A stretch of 64,000 nt of DNA, taken from the NCBI GenBank assembly GCA_947649575.1, contig CANSRZ010000003.1:99996-163995 (forward strand), written 5' to 3'. How positions within the stretch are numbered: position 1 is the first letter of the stretch; every line of letters begins with the position of its first letter. The translations under genes and the position numbers were made by a program. This DNA comes from an uncultured Clostridia bacterium (GTDB taxonomy: Bacteria; Bacillota; Clostridia; Christensenellales; UBA1242). Of this stretch, positions 63,334 to 64,000 are shown piece after piece. A model generated the notes under the pieces. That model ran no database searches. It saw nothing but the letters and a program-made list of their open reading frames with translations, and was not told where the DNA came from.

Positions 63334-63825
63334 CTACGCTTCAGTTTTCTTAGCTGTTGTTTTAGCTGTTGTCGACTTTTTAGGTGCTGTTTTTGTAGTT
63401 TTTTCTACTTTTTCTTCTGTTTTAGCAGGTTTTTCTGCCTTAACAGGTTTTTCTTCTACTTGTTTTGGGGTAGCTTTTTTAGCTTCCTTTTTAGCAGCTT
63501 TTACATGTTCTTTATCAAGAGCTGATCCACATTTTTTGCAAACGCGAACTTTTTTGCCATTAACTTCAGCATGGCCTATTCTTGATGGTTTGCCACAACC
63601 AGGGCAAACAACCATAACATTTGAAGCATCGATAGGAGCTAATTTAGAAATTATGCCACCTTTGTCTTGTTGACTTCTAGGTTTTTGATGTCTTTTTACC
63701 ATATTAACGCCGTCAACGACAACACGACCAGTTTCGTTGTTAACTTCCAAAACTTTGCCTTGTTTGCCTTTGTCTTTGCCAGTGATGACGTAAACAAGAT
63801 CACCTGTTTTAATTGCCATTTTCAT
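63334..63825 (-). CDS. rplX: 50S ribosomal protein L24 with low-complexity tail
   Basis: 163 residues; the usual length is about 105. The KOW core (GDLVYVITGKDKGKQGKVLE) and a zinc ribbon (CPGCGKPSR, then VCKKCG) are followed by about 60 Lys/Ala/Thr/Glu residues without fold. L24 starts 50S assembly. Start at 63825 with AGGAGC six bases upstream. Confidence 0.97.
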   Translation of the reverse strand: MKMAIKTGDLVYVITGKDKGKQGKVLEVNNETGRVVVDGVNMVKRHQKPRSQQDKGGIISKLAPIDASNVMVVCPGCGKPSRIGHAEVNGKKVRVCKKCGSALDKEHVKAAKKEAKKATPKQVEEKPVKAEKPAKTEEKVEKTTKTAPKKSTTAKTTAKKTEA

Positions 63826-63841
63826 ACATTTGCTCCTTTTG

Positions 63842-64000
63842 TTAAATTACTTCTGGTGCGAGTGATATAATTTTCATATATCCTCTGTCACGAAGTTCTC
63901 TTGCGATTGGCCCGAATACACGAGTCCCTTTTGGTTGTCCTTGATTGTCGATGATAACTGCTGCGTTTTCATCGAATTTGATGTGAGAGCCATCTGGTCT
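63842..64000 (-). CDS. rplN: 50S ribosomal protein L14 (C-terminal part; 5' end outside window)
   Basis: 52 codons plus stop are visible on the minus strand: [20 protein letters not shown], then [20 protein letters not shown] and SLAPEVI. This matches the C-terminal half of L14. The gene runs off the right edge, where the rest of the S10/spc operon is expected. Confidence 0.97.
   Translation of the reverse strand, partial: RPDGSHIKFDENAAVIIDNQGQPKGTRVFGPIARELRDRGYMKIISLAPEVI

Overview
The window looks like a chromosomal segment of an AT-rich, anaerobic member of the Bacillota (class Clostridia or a close relative). The evidence is sequence-level: strong GGAGG ribosome binding sites and TTGACA/TATAAT promoters, zinc-type L33, S4, S14 and L36, a KOW (L14e-like) gene between map and infA, WhiA, pyruvate phosphate dikinase, and an oxygen-sensitive class III ribonucleotide reductase (NrdDG) under tandem NrdR boxes. 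No rRNA, CRISPR array, insertion sequence or prophage was seen. A finer placement (perhaps Christensenellales-like gut bacteria) is only a guess.

Layout. 1-9.9 kb (+): the 3' part of a giant membrane-anchored Ig-like surface protein, a small membrane protein, a manganese (yybP-ykoY) riboswitch with no transporter behind it, and a frameshifted lipoprotein gene. 10-13.3 kb (-): rpmG-secE-nusG-(unknown)-rplK-rplA, ending in a terminator with no rplJL/rpoBC. 13.5-17.8 kb (-): an unpaired HicB-like protein, a 46-residue protein, and a GLUG-repeat surface protein whose promoter carries a nine-G tract between -35 and -10. 18-24.9 kb: ppdK, a sigma factor fused to four helicase-associated (HA) repeats, two unknown genes and alanine racemase. 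25-26 kb (-): six tRNAs in one operon. 26.1-34.1 kb (-): PHP phosphatase-whiA-dnaE-pfkA and, upstream, a lipoprotein with a metzincin-like zinc site. 34.4-36.9 kb (+): tRNA-Arg and a three-gene unit with a membrane-tethered XRE regulator. 36.9-49 kb (-): two paralogous giant single-pass surface proteins with unusual Arg/Glu-rich cytoplasmic helices. 49.4-52.1 kb (-): nrdD-nrdG. 52.4-64 kb (-): a small membrane protein and then, read in transcription order from the right edge, the spc/alpha ribosomal operons from rplN to rplQ with secY, adk, map, infA and rpoA.

How it fits together. The housekeeping blocks (translation, secretion, DNA replication, dNTP synthesis, glycolysis) are conventional. 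Around them lies an accessory layer of cell-surface genes: three giant adhesin-like proteins, a GLUG protein and two lipoproteins. Signs of variability in that layer are a homopolymer promoter, frameshifts and nucleotide-level tandem repeats. The least ordinary items are the HA-repeat sigma factor with a leaderless geometry, the twin surface proteins with a predicted single-alpha-helix tail, the poly-G promoter, and the orphan Mn2+ riboswitch.
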